Assembly: GCA_964017185.1 (NCBI GenBank)
Contig: OZ024870.1
Coordinates: 57,476,312-57,540,311 of the forward strand
Length of the DNA: 64,000 bases
Direction of reading: 5' to 3'
From: Rugalucina vietnamica
Lineage: Eukaryota; Mollusca; Bivalvia; Lucinida; Lucinidae
The notes under the pieces: model-generated
Seen by the model: the letters and a program-made list of their open reading frames with translations, nothing else
Told to the model about the DNA's origin: nothing
The model's database searches: none
Made by a program: the position numbers and the translations under genes
In this document: one piece after another, positions 21,618 to 33,226 of the stretch
How positions within the stretch are numbered: position 1 is the stretch's first letter
Layout: every line of letters starts with the position of its first letter

Positions 21618-23393
21618 CCACACATTAGCGTATAAGTGAAACAAGCGCGCCGGGCGTGTTGAAAAAACTGCAAAATTCCACATACGTCAGACACATGTCG
21701 GAAACACGTTCAAAACGCGCTACGTGCGCATATGATACGCTTGGTGTGCGTCGCCTGTACGTCGCTAAAAGTCGGTGCGCGTTCCGTACGCGTGTGTGCT
21801 AAAAAAATTAAACTTAATGCTTAACTTTAATTTTTCTAGAAGCTCGGGCGTGTATCTTATACGTTTCGAATACGCATTGAACACGTTTTAGTCACGCCAG
21901 TGGATGCGCGTTCCAATTTTAAGAAATAATGCTGCAGTAACGTGCCCCTAGCGCGTGTGAGACGCGCGTTTAACGTTTGATGCGCTCCTGTAGCGCGTGC
22001 TCAGCGTGTCTGTGACGTAACACAAACATTCTCCAAAACTTTGAGAATTTTATACGTCTGACACACGCCTCCATCAGGGAAACAACCGTGTAATAGAAGC
22101 AACGAGTGGGTTTCTCAACTCTTGTATCCCACCGCTGCCACCAAAAATGTAACAACGTAGCTTATCTAGCGGTTATGAAACATGAATTGCCTATTGGCTA
22201 TAAGTAATTTTCCTCAGGCTGCTTTGCCAAATGATTCGATTTATGCATACATATGATTTCAATAATCAACTTATTTTAAAACAAATGATTTCCCAATGAT
22301 TTGCAATGATTTTGAAAATACAATGTCAGAATAATTCAACAAATGCAATTTACCCTTGATACAGAACGACCCTCTGTCTTCTGAACAACACAAATTTCAG
22401 AACCACTTGTTCTGAAACAACCTAAATACTCCTAGTGCAATACTAGTAAGCAATGAAGTTTCTCTGACTTCACACCACCAAATACTCTATCTCACATAAC
22501 AACTTCAGAACCTCTGAACAACTGCTTGTTGTTAGCACAATGCTAGACAAACTTCTTACTCTTGCTGCTCTTAGTGCAATACTAATAAGCAGCTGATCTC
22601 CTCGACTTCAAACCGACAAAGACATGATTCACACTGTTCGCTCTCCTTATATACCCCCAAGGTTCAGTCCATTATTATCTATAGGGTAGTCCACTTTTTC
22701 TAATCATTAAAATCTAATATTTCTTCAACGCAAATTAAATATCTCAGTCAACAAGTATGCAAACCTATCCTTTAGCACTCGAAAGGTATACGTTTGTTAT
22801 AATATTTATTATTTTATTTGCTAGCTTAAAGACATAAAATCGTCTGTGATACCCTTTACTAAAATGCTCCATTCCAAACTACTTCCGCGATACCAGCCTT
22901 TTTATTTATCAATAATTCAACGGGATCGACATCGGGTACCGGTACGTACGAGTTACCGATTAAAACAAGTAGTGGCTTTTGACAAATTCGAAACTCCCTT
23001 CATCACATTATACCCCTTTGAATCCCGCTTTTATATATTAAAACTGGGGTTTGCCCGGGTATACCTATTTTTCTTATTTTTTTCTCCAAAACATAGATCG
23101 TGGGTACTCTTTAGAACCGCCTCGCCCAGGCGATTCTAACGTGTACCCACGATCAATGTTTGAGCTAAAATAATAAAAAAAAAAACTATCTAAATTTTTC
23201 GACTGAAAATATTTAGTTTTTACAACTTTAAAAATCTCTGTGTGTTGCATGGGCAAGTTTTCGTAATGTCAGTTATGCGCTTAAGCAAGTTAAAGGAACA
23301 AATTATTTTTATACATCCAAAATCTTCAACATGTTGAGATTTTTTCATACGCCCGGTGCGCGTTTGGGTTATACGCTACTGTGTGACTGCTGT
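21618..23393. mobile_element. TIR element with CG-rich word region
   Basis: Left end GCGGCCACACATTAGCGTAT and inverted right end (ATACGCTACTGTGTGACTGC, ending about 23393) define a ~1.78-kb element. The first 400 bp are packed with CG words (GCGTGT, ACGCGC, GTGCGC) in an otherwise AT-rich window. A minus-strand 61-codon frame (22155-21970) is only vaguely like PIF/Harbinger-type sequence. It contains a family A hairpin copy at 23005-23272. The target duplication could not be fixed. Confidence 0.5.
23005..23272 (-). mobile_element. Hairpin MITE family A, reverse copy
   Basis: Reads in reverse from GACATTACGAAAACTTGCCC at 23272. The central palindrome GAACCGCCTCGCCCAGGCGA is intact and the CTCCAAAACATAGATCGTGG / CCACGATCAATGTTTGAGC arms pair. 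Nested in the CG-rich TIR element. Confidence 0.75.
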
Positions 23394-24458
23394 TTTAGAC
23401 GCTACAATAGTCAGATCTGCATTGATGTTCTCGACACAGGCTGTTTGGTTAAAGAATAATATATCAACTAGGTATATTCTTTTTTCTTCGAGTGAGGCAA
23501 ATGCAGAAGTGGAGAAAGCAAAGAAAGTACATATGTTTTGTTGTGTTTTCCCTCAATAAATATTTCGGCATAACTATCCGCCAACAATTCGTATTCGTTT
23601 TGAATGCGCCTTTTTCATTGTAAAATCTAAGTATGTGCGCCTATGTGCGCCAGCATTCTGACAACAGTATGACCTACGGGAAATACTGATCTGTCGCCGA
23701 GTGTTTTTCTCGTGTGTAGGAAATCGCAGGAAAATGCTTAAATTTCAAGATTAAAAATTGAAAACTTCACCAGTATTATTTGTTATTTATCCATTTTATA
23801 TGCCGTAATTCGAATGTCTCATGACCGATTTTGATGATTAAAAAAACGAAATATGCGGACTGACGTCCTGTGGTTCGCTAGATATATGCGCATATTTATT
23901 TTATTTTCACTGTCCATAAAATTTATAAAATTAACAGGTGGCTCTCTCGCTTAATCAGCCACGTTTAGATGATTAAGATATATCTGTCTACCCACGTATT
24001 GGCGGCAACGCACATCGTCCACAACTTTATTAAATTGATTAACACCTACTCCCATAACATGAGAAATCGGGTATTTCTGATGTTTTTGGTTTTGACATTT
24101 ATGTTGAAATACCCGATCTCTCATTCACCATCCGCCATCTTGATTAGCAACTTTAGACATCAAGTGATGTCGGAAATCAAATTCAACTTCTACGCCCAAT
24201 CAGTTTGAATTACTGGCAGAACGTATTCATATATGTCAAAAAAAACACAAATATTCACTTACCTAAGTCTGACAACTTGTTTTAAAAGGCTTAAAAATAC
24301 TATTTTCAAACGCTCCCATTCACGTAAATGGAAAATGAAACTAGAGTATCCCAGAAATCTTTGCGGTAAAGAAGTTTCATTGTATTTTTGAACGAAACGA
24401 TTTTTTTCATTTGTACAGTCCCGAGCTATTTCGGTCCATATTTTTTTTTCTGATTCCC
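23394..24458. other. No gene recognised
   Basis: AT-rich unique-looking sequence with no convincing coding frame and no repeat shared with the rest of the window that I could see. Confidence 0.4.
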
Positions 24459-25072
24459 CATTTTTACATTATTCGCTGGCTTTCAGCGTAGAAATAACCA
24501 ATATTGGAAATAAAGGTAACCAGCCCCCCCTCCCCTTCCTGACGGGTTCTGGTTACCTGTTTTTCCAATATTGGTTTCCAGAATCGGGAAACAAGAAGTT
24601 TCCGGAAACGGGAACAAGAAACCAGCAAATATTGCAAAAATAGTGAAATAATCACTATGGAAAATCATCAGGAAACCAGAATCCCACTGACCTCAAAGGT
24701 CAGGGGAGTTCTGGTTACCTGTGTTTCCAGTATTGATTTTTTTGTAAGCTGGAAACCAACAGATAATGCACAAATGGTGAATATGTCATGAAACATTACT
24801 GAACTACTCTATAAACGCATTTAATCACAAACTGAACTCTTAATCAAATCATTTGCACCTTGCTACGCATTTTTCTACTGGTTGCAAGCTGTCGAAACAT
24901 CAAGGGTCTGGGGTTATTGATTACCTGTATAAATTTTTAATAACGATAACATCAATATAATACAGGTATTCAATATCTCTTGATCTTTCAGTCTTTATGG
25001 TCAGAGGGTACTGGTTACCTGTTATTCAAATATTGATTGTTTATGAGCTGGGAACCAGCAGAAAATGTTATT
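24459..25072. mobile_element. Palindromic MITE family D cluster
   Basis: One complete copy (24459-24646; CATTTTTACATTATTCGCTG ... GCAAATATTGCAAAAATAG) has AACCAATATTGG / CCAATATTGGTT pairing. Two right-half copies (24706-24776, 24990-25072) share GGTTACCTGT and GAGCTGGGAACCAGCAG. Same family as 10481-10612. Confidence 0.6.
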
Positions 25073-25112
25073 AAAATATATATAGCGTCTCAGTAAATTT
25101 TAACATACTTCC

Positions 25113-25388
25113 ACATTACGAAAACTTGCCCATGCAATGTATAGATATTTTTCAAGTTGTAAAATTTGAAAATTTTCAGTAGAAAATTTGTGATATTTTT
25201 CTTATTTTTGCTCAAAACATAGATTGTGGGTACACGTTAGAACCACCTCGCCGAGGCGGTTCTAACGAGTATCCACAAACGAGTACCCACAATCTATGTT
25301 TTGGAGCAAAAATAAGAAAAATAGGTTTACCCCTGCATACCCCAGTTTTACTATATAAAAGTGGGGTTTAAGGGGGTGTTCTAATTGA
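25113..25388 (+). mobile_element. Hairpin MITE family A, near-complete copy
   Basis: Begins CATTACGAAAACTTGCCCAT. The central hairpin has arms of about 55 nt: TTATTTTTGCTCAAAACATA pairs with TATGTTTTGGAGCAAAAATA. A 14-bp duplication (CCACAAACGAGTAC-like) sits in the right arm. It ends directly against the RecQ-like coding fragment. Confidence 0.8.
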
Positions 25389-25881
25389 AATGTTCCATAA
25401 AAGTACGCATCAGGATTCCAAAAAACGAATTTTTACCGAGTTCAAAAAAAACAACAGTATCATACGTTGCGTTGTTGCAACAGTTGCGCTAGGCATGGGG
25501 GTTGATATTGGAGACATTGACTTGGTTGTACACATAGGATGCCCGAAGTCCTTACTGTGCTATTGGCAGGAGGCGGGCAGATGTGCGCGTGATGGCCGTC
25601 AAGGGTTAAGTGTTGTTCTATATGACAATTTTACACTGTCCTTGAAAACAACCTCTAAAGACATCGCAGACCTTATCAAAAACGATGAAAAGTGTATACG
25701 TCAACAGATAGTTGACGTTCTAACCGTCGGTGAAAAAACTGTGATTGATAATTCGGTTTGTACCGGTTGTCAAAGTGCATTATGCGATTGTCGATCATGC
25801 AAATGTTGTTCAACTTGCATAAAGAAATGCCCTTGTCAAGAAAAAAATCAATTTGATTATGGCAAATTCCTTTTCGAGTAG
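25388..25881 (+). pseudogene. RecQ-type DNA helicase fragment (second RecA lobe)
   Basis: A 163-codon frame beginning MFHKSTHQDSKK and ending in TAG. It carries helicase motif V (ATVALGMGVDIGDI) and motif VI (YWQEAGRCARDG) of RecQ-family ATP-dependent DNA helicases, then a cysteine-dense stretch (CTGCQSALCDCRSC..CSTC, 11 Cys in about 30 residues) in the place of the RecQ zinc-binding region. Motifs 0 to IV, including the Walker A and DEAH box, are missing. An in-frame TAA lies just upstream, and the hairpin MITE at 25113-25388 abuts the first codons, so the ATG at 25390 is not a true start. It may be a terminal exon whose upstream exons are outside, or a truncated copy. Helicase activity is not expected from this piece. 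Confidence 0.8.
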
Positions 25882-26947
25882 ATCAGTCGGGAGACGATGG
25901 TAATATTTGGTGAATGAGGATTGCCTCGCTTGCCTATCAAAGTTACTTATATTATACAAAACATCGTCACCGGTAGAATTTCGATTCCATCGTACCAGAA
26001 CTTTGTGGAACCATGCGCATCAATCCAATATCTACATCAATATTTCATTTTTCAAGCTCCGAGAGATATTAAAAAAATTTGCAGCAACTCAGCAATACAT
26101 AATTTAATGTGTGACATTTAAACGTTCCATAGCTTTGGTTAACTGGACGCCAAACATGAAGCGTTGAAGTTAGCGAAATAAGTCACAGTGGCTTGATTTC
26201 TAGAAGGACTTATTAGTACGTGTATTCTGTGGAAATTTAATACAAGTTACGTATTACAAAAGATGGGCTATTTCATGACTAATCACTACTTTGGGACAAC
26301 CCTCGTATTCAAGTTTCTCCAGATGTTGCGAGATTGAGGATACGTTAACAAGACAATGTTAAGACATACCAGAAATATACGACAACAGAAGTTTTCTTTC
26401 TGTATTTATTTTAATATATTTCGATGTTTAACGGTGATGATGATCCCCTGGGGGGTACTATGATTTTTTCTCTATACATAGGCTGTGCCTATTTGGGGTG
26501 GTCAATATTTTGATTTTTGTTTATTTATTTAGTTATTTATTCTTTTTTAGGAGGGGGGAGGGGGTCAGTGGGTCAGAAAAAGTAAGGTTTTTTTTTTGGG
26601 GGGGGGGGGGGGTATGTTGATTTTTGCGATATTTTTGTGGGGGTGTTTAGTGTTGAAAAAAAAATAACTTTTTTATAAATTTTGGTAATTGTTGGTATTT
26701 TTTGGGGTGTATGCTCGGAAATTCTGGAATTTTTTGGTGGTTCACCGTCAAACTCGCTATTTTGAGGGGTAGAGTTAATGCTGGGTTTCAGCATATGTAT
26801 AAGTAAAATATCAAACTATCCCCTGAATGAGGACCTAAGTGGTTCTGGACCGAATGGATTCATCTAATCTGTAATGAATGGCACGAGTACGTCAATAAAA
26901 TCACAGAAAGAACTGGCACAGTTAATAACATCAGAAATTTCAGAAGG
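25882..26947. other. No gene; G/T-rich low complexity
   Basis: 26520-26800 is G- and T-rich, with a run of about 15 G at 26598-26612 and GGGGGAGGGGG at 26552-26562. The reading frames on both strands are compositional. Confidence 0.6.
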
Positions 26948-27004
26948 GTACAACAACAACAACAACAGCAAAAACAACAACAACAACAACTACAACGACA
27001 ACAT
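26948..27004 (+). repeat. (CAA)n microsatellite
   Basis: Imperfect CAA triplet run of about 55 bp with AGCAAA and TACAACGAC interruptions. Confidence 0.9.
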
Positions 27005-27817
27005 CAGTTAGTATATGAATATGTCCATTATACAGAAAGAGTTATGGACCGAAACGACCCGGTAATATTCGATGGCAATATTTCGTTCAAAATTGATCTT
27101 ATTTTAAATTGACCGTTTTTACGTCACTGTAATGGCAACCGATGGAAGATTTTTTTTCAACAATTGGGAAACGGATTGATTTGTGAGGGTATAAACCATT
27201 CAAACGGTAGATATAAGATATATTTTAACACATCATACATGAGGCTTCTATCGGAAGATGTAGGATGAGTGCCAATCGCTAGAAAACATTTGTTACGCCT
27301 CTCAATTTATGGAAAATAGATCGTTTGGCTGTCAGAAAAATGAAAATATAAAAGTCCAAATATAAAAAGAAAATGAAAATATCGACTGCCAAACGGTCTA
27401 TATTATAGATCTAATTAACACCTTACTATGCAGTCCCCGTAGAGAAACTATATGAGCTAATTGGTGTGAATTGGTCCAATTATTCTGATGTTCCTCCTTG
27501 TCATTATAGCTTCATGTTTTAGGGTATAAAAGACATATACATGCCGGCTCCCTGTGTTTAGACATAAAATAGTTTCTGATGTTTTCTTGTCCTAAACGAA
27601 ATTTCTCTTATATGCCACTTCGCGGTTTAGTAAAGCAAATGTCCGTGTAAAAAATACATAAAGCAGAAATCCTGTACTATCCAATCTCCTGAGAAAATAG
27701 CTCTTTTATCAACCGAAATTGACAGTCCAACCCCTATCATTAGTTTTGTTTCGCGACCCGCTATTAGTACAATTACCGTACGATTAAGTTTCCGTGTTAG
27801 GAAGGCTTGAGCTTTCT
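27005..27817. other. No gene recognised
   Basis: 27520-27570 (TAGGGTATAAAAGAC..GCCGGCTCCCTGTGT) is an inverted match to 21027-21070. Otherwise no shared or coding signal. Confidence 0.4.
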
Positions 27818-27870
27818 GGTCAACTCGTACCCAAGTCAACTCGTACCATTTTGGTCAACTCGTAAGGTAC
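27818..27870 (+). repeat. GTCAACTCGTACC word array
   Basis: Three iterations of GGTCAACTCGTACC with variable linkers. The same words in the same orientation occur at about 33950-34035, so they flank the LINE region as direct, not inverted, copies. Confidence 0.75.
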
Positions 27871-27872
27871 AT

Positions 27873-30800
27873 GAAAGAAATTCCTAGATGTGAAGAGAAG
27901 GATACAGTAAACGACCAAGGAGGTCAAAGATTCGGGTCTGGTGGTTGTCTGGCTGACACTCCTCATCGTCCTGCCATTGCCGAGACTTCATCTCACCGAC
28001 AATCTGGTCCTGGTCTCGGTCATCAACAGAGTGCTGATGGAAACTCTTCTTTTTTGTCCAAGCGCCCATTATACAAAACTCGGAAAAAGCTGGAGAGCAG
28101 ACACAGACGCTCCATGGTACTTCCCCGCCCAAAAAGAACAGAGACGGAATCGTTGGGAGAAGCATCAAGTCAAGACAAGGTGACTCGCTCCTCATAGTTT
28201 CTCTGAATGTGAAGAACGTAAAAATTTATAGATATGCAGCAAACTTTCTTATAGAAATCTTTGACAATACAGAATTCGTTTGTGACTGCTCTGATGATGA
28301 TGCTCCAGTAGCGCCAAGTCTACACACTAGAGGTTACGGTGGAACGTGTGTACGTATCCTGTGGCATAGGTCTCTGAACTCACGAGTGAAGAAACTTCCG
28401 GAGTCAAGTATAAGGCTTAATGTGGTGGAACTAAAATGCCCTGCTGTCCTGTTCTGCTTGGTGAATGTCTATCTTACTGCACGTGGTCCGGCTGAACATG
28501 AGCTTCTATTTGAGGAATGCCTAGATGAATTGCATGAAATTATAGTCAAGTACTGTCCAACTCATGTGGTTGTTATTGGTGGAGACTTCAATGCTTCTCT
28601 TCATATCGGGGACCATCTTCGTCGGGATAACCTCTTTCGAGAGTTTGTAACTGAGCATGGGCTGCAGCTGGACTCCAACTACCCTGTGCAGGATACATAT
28701 CTTCTATGCTTCAAGCGACAGCTCTTCCCAGATACATTACTTCCTAGTTGGTCCTCCTGGAAGTCCGGCTACATGTTCCGTCAACATCTTCGATATGCAT
28801 CACCTGAATCTCTCGGGTCATACTCACCTTGATCTTTGTGTCTTTGGTATCGGTGTTGTGGACCCCTCCAGTGGAGCTAGGAGCTGGACCCCTGAAGGTA
28901 CGTTGCCCCCATGGATTAGATGGGATAAGTGTGATCTGAATCTGTACAAGGAAACCGTGTGTAAGAAGCTGTCTGGACCAGTGCCTGTTGTTGAATGCTC
29001 TTTGGATGTCGAGCTACTTGTCAGATCTATTTCATCGACATTGCATAAAGCTTCGGAAATGTCTTGTCCGGAACCTTAGAAAAGGAAGAACAAGAAGGGG
29101 CTGCCGGTGTGGAATGACAGAATAGCTGCGGCAGTGCATGACAGTAAAGTGGCACACTTGCAGTGGAAGAAAGCTGGTAAGCCTAATGACAGAGGCTGTG
29201 GTGTATCAAAGAGGCGTAGGGAAAGCGCGCAAGGCTCTGCAGAGGGAAGTGCGCTTCACACTGAACTTACTGCGACAGGACCTGCTTAGTTCGGTTATGA
29301 ATGCATGTGATCAAGATACCAAGCTGTTCCATAGGTTAGTACGAAAGCATGATGCATGATGGTAACACTCCACATGGATCTGAAGAGATTGCAGCAGGCT
29401 TCTCCTCGCACTTCAAGAATCTTGCTACGCCGTCTCCAAATCCATCATTTGATAGTGAGTACTACCACCAGATCCAGTATGACGCACTTATCATCGAGGA
29501 CCTCTGCAGTAGACAACACACTTCCACCTTCAAACCTGTTACATCTGCCGAGATATCGTCAATAACCCGGTCATTTCAAAATGGAAAAGCTCAGGACATC
29601 CATGGCTTATCAGCATCTCTAGCACCTTAAGCATGCAGTGGATTCTGTAGCTCTCCCTTTGGCTAATCTTAAGAACTTCAACTGGTTATATCCCATAGGT
29701 GCTACTGGAAGCACTGTTAACCCCAGTTCCGAAGAAAGACAAAGATCCAACTCTGCCCACTAACTATAGTGGGATCACCGTGCTCCATCCTGGGAAAAGT
29801 GCTAGAGAAGGTCTTAAAGGGAAGGACGGAGAACTTGCTTACAAGTAATCAATCCCGACTGCCGCGGGTGTTTACGAAGAAGTCTTCATCTGTCATTGCT
29901 GCTCTACTGATATCCGAGGTGCAAAATGAAACCAAAGATAGAGGTGAATTCCTGACTCTGGTTACCCTGGATGCTGCCAAGGCATTCGATGTTGTATGGC
30001 AGGCTTCCCTTCTTAGGAAGATATATCATGAGGGTGTGGATGGTATCTTGTGGCTGACTCTCTCCTGCATGTACTCTGATGCCGTTACTTCTGTGAAGTG
30101 GGGTCCCCATGTCTCTTCGTCGTTTCTCATTGCCCTAGGTGCCCGCCAAGGAGGTATCCTGAGTACAACGCATTACAAACTCTTCAATAATGCACTGGAT
30201 GAATCTGGTCTGGGCGCTAGTATTGGTTGTTTCAAGTGTGGTGCTCCTACATGCGCCGACGACGTCGCTGTCCTGGGAAATAAGGTCTATCACACGCGGT
30301 GCATGGTTGAAATAGTACGTGGTTACTGCGGTCGTGAGCACCACACCACACACCCACAGAAGTCTGAGGAAGTTGTACTGAACCTTGAAGCCGATACACA
30401 GAGCGAGGAGACTGTTAAATATGGTGACGTGCCCATTAAAAAGGTTAAATCTACTGTTCATCTGGGAGTTGAACGAAACAAAACTGGTAGACCTGAAATC
30501 TCGAAGAAGATCCAGCTGTACAGGACCATGTACAGTCTCATGGGAGTAGGAGCCCACGGTAGTTCCGGCCCTAATCGAAAGGTGTCTGCTCACTTATGGA
30601 ATATATATGCCTTACCAAGAGTGTTGTATGGGCTGGAGGTCCAGTCATGTTCTCGGACGGACATCCAGGCTATGGAACAACTCCAACGGTCAATTTTGAG
30701 AAGAATACAGTCATTGCCCCGAAATACAGCTATCCCTGCTCTTTACTGCCTCTTGGGTGTTAGGCCTTTAGAGCAGGAGCTCGATCTTCGACGCTTGACT

Positions 30801-31000
30801 CTTCTGGCTAATGTGTTATACTCTGATGGAACTCTGGAGCAAGATATTGCAATGAGACAGAAGCTGCCCGACGATGGAGATCCCTGGATACCGAATAACT
30901 TACTAACTCCGGAACAAAAGAAAAACACCAACGTTGGACCCCGGTGGGCCAAGCAACAGACAAGAAGCTCAGGTCCCAACCAACTAAAATGAATAGCTTT
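27873..31000 (+). pseudogene. Non-LTR retrotransposon (LINE) 1, broken ORF2
   Basis: Endonuclease part: a strand ending FVCDCSDDD (about 28290) and VVVIGGDFNASLH (about 28565-28605), the GDFN motif of APE-type endonucleases. The piece between the first strand and GGTCVRILWH is shorter than expected, so an internal deletion is likely. After frame changes near 28690-28800 and a stop at 29080, linker and reverse-transcriptase parts follow. Visible are TPVPKKDKDPTLPTNYSGIT (about 29715-29775), TLDAAKAFDVVW, GARQGGILS and TCADDVAVL (the catalytic ADD) in the long frame 29769-30992. Its C-terminus has LPRVLYGLEV and LLGVRPLEQELDLRRL. At least four frameshifts or stops make it inactive. The clade was not determined. 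Confidence 0.85.
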
Positions 31001-31198
31001 AAGTCGGGGCCATCATAAAGTCTGACCCAACGACGTGCAATTAAAGAAGGCAGCATAGTTACAACCATGATTGGGTTAAAAACTAAGCATCATCAGCGGA
31101 ATTTTCTTTAATTTCTGAAAAAAAAATATGTTTTTATTTTCATTTTCACCATCGTCAGGTGTATGAAAGAACCAGCTGACAAAATATCTATTTTTCAG

Positions 31199-31232
31199 CA
31201 GGGTCTCTATAGAAGCTTCTATAGAGACCCTG
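31199..31232. repeat. 34-bp perfect palindrome
   Basis: CAGGGTCTCTATAGAAG is followed immediately by its exact reverse complement, with no loop. Confidence 0.9.
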
Positions 31233-33226
31233 TTTTCAGTCAATTACTTAATTCAGAGCTACGTGTATTAAATACATTTTTTGGCTGAGTTAATATGTTT
31301 AATGCGTTAAATCCATCATAATCATCGCAAAAACGTGCTTTTTCACAGTTTGCACATCCAGATTTATTTTTCGCTTCGATAAGCATGATAGGTTTGGCTT
31401 TTACACCTGAACCAAAAAAGAACAGAAGAGAAGAACCTGTTGGTCGGGTATGTAAGTCCGAGCCAAGCCGAGCTGTCGATTTTACAATGATTTCTTGAAA
31501 TCGGTTTCTTTCAGTTTGTAATAAACTGACATATTTCTTATGAACTTTTGAATTGTAATTGTTTATCGGATGGGTTTGTTAGGAAACGTTTACTTGTATT
31601 ATTATCCGATTGTACAATCTAGGACTTGTTAATTTGCAAAATATATTGTAATTGATAGAAAATCTCAATTTTCATACCAAAATAGAGAAATAATATCTTC
31701 AAATTTACATAAAACACGACGAGAATATTTTCACCATCAATAGCACTTAATCTATTTATTACTTCGGATAATTACGTTTATGTATTTTAAGTGTATATGG
31801 TCGCTTTTGTTAAAAACACAGTACTCTTCTTGGCTTGTACTGTATGTAGGAACCTCAGCCAATATATGGCTCGCAAGATAAATGGGTAATTGCCAAGTCT
31901 GGAAACTACACATCCGCATGAACAATCCCCAAAAACTCAAACAAACTTTAGGGGTTTAACCTATAATTCCAACACTAACATGGTCACGGCATGTAATTGT
32001 GCCAGATCGACTACCAGAGTCTGTACTTAGGTGTGGAAGAAGAACCCGAGTGCCGGTCGAAAGACTTGCAGCAAGCTTGCTCTGTTTACAGACGAGCCGA
32101 ATCAGACTTAGTCTCCTTTTGCATGAGGCGTCCAAGACAAGTGGTCAGCTGACATCGGCCGGAACCCATATCAAACAAGTTGCATTGACTTGCCGGCGTG
32201 TTACACTGCTGCATCGAAAAAGCCTGGCATGTAGTTGTACTTCTTTTCCACAGCCTGCGTCATCAAGCGTAAACCCTTACTCAACCTTCTTTCAGTAAAC
32301 TCAGTATTGTGCCTGACAGGTCGAAAAAATATATTGTTCTTTTCATGTGTTAAAACCTGGCAAGCCTTTCCTTTTAAAAGGAAACTTTATTTAAATGTTT
32401 AAACATGCTAAAATTACTCATTTTGGACGACTTCGGTTGGTACTATTCTAACTATGGTGTTACTATTGTAATTGTGGTCTGGTACCCGTATCCTCCATAA
32501 CAAATGAGATTGACCAATCACAGCCATCGTTAGAAGCCTCCATCACAGAAGAGTTTTACCTAACTAACCATGGTAGCTACCATATCTATGGGCTGGGTTC
32601 CTGTGGTAATGGTCATTTCTATCTCCAATACAAAAGAGCTTTACTATAGTACGAATCGAACAACAATGGTAGCTACCATAGTCCTTACCATAGTCCCAAT
32701 CGAAGTCGCCCATAGAGTGCATTTAGTGGTCCAACACCAGTAAAAAATCTCCAATAGGCCGCAATGCAAATTCCCTCACTTTGTGACACTCCCAGCTAGT
32801 ACCCAACATTGCACCACCAAAAGGTCTTCTCTAACTTGATAGCCCAGCCACACTCCTACCCAAAGGTGCCACTACCTAAGGGGTTGACCATCTCGATTCT
32901 CCGGTATTCCATTTTGCAATATACCTATGGGTGGATTTTACACTAGAATGGTTCGGGTTTTAGTAGGGGGTAGTGTACAAACAGAAGCCTCCGATGAGAT
33001 ATAGTCCGTTTTGGCATGGTGATTTGTGCACTAACATGTCGTATTATGGCGAAACTTTGTAGTAAATGCGAGATCTTACACAGAATGTAGGAAATGTTCT
33101 CACTATTCAGCATCAAACATGTGTGGATGAAATTTTTAAATGCACTATTTTCGAGGGGTACGGCGGAGTGATATTTTTTTTACCGGTGTTCCACCTAGTG
33201 AAGGTCAGACACCAGTGGCCATATTG
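31233..33226. other. No gene called; one coding-like patch
   Basis: 31998-32155 holds a 51-codon plus-strand frame (CQIDYQSLYLGVEEEPECRS..) of more protein-like composition than the other frames there. It has no start, splice context or family I recognise. 32420-32700 has CATGGTAGCTACCAT-type palindromes. Nothing else seen. Confidence 0.35.

Noticed and set aside
21970..22155. PIF/Harbinger-like transposase remnant
   Set aside because: Resemblance is only a few aromatic and basic positions over 60 codons in a biased CG-rich region; not enough to call.
26573..26794. Proline/serine-rich protein (minus strand)
   Set aside because: The product reflects the G/T-rich low-complexity tract.
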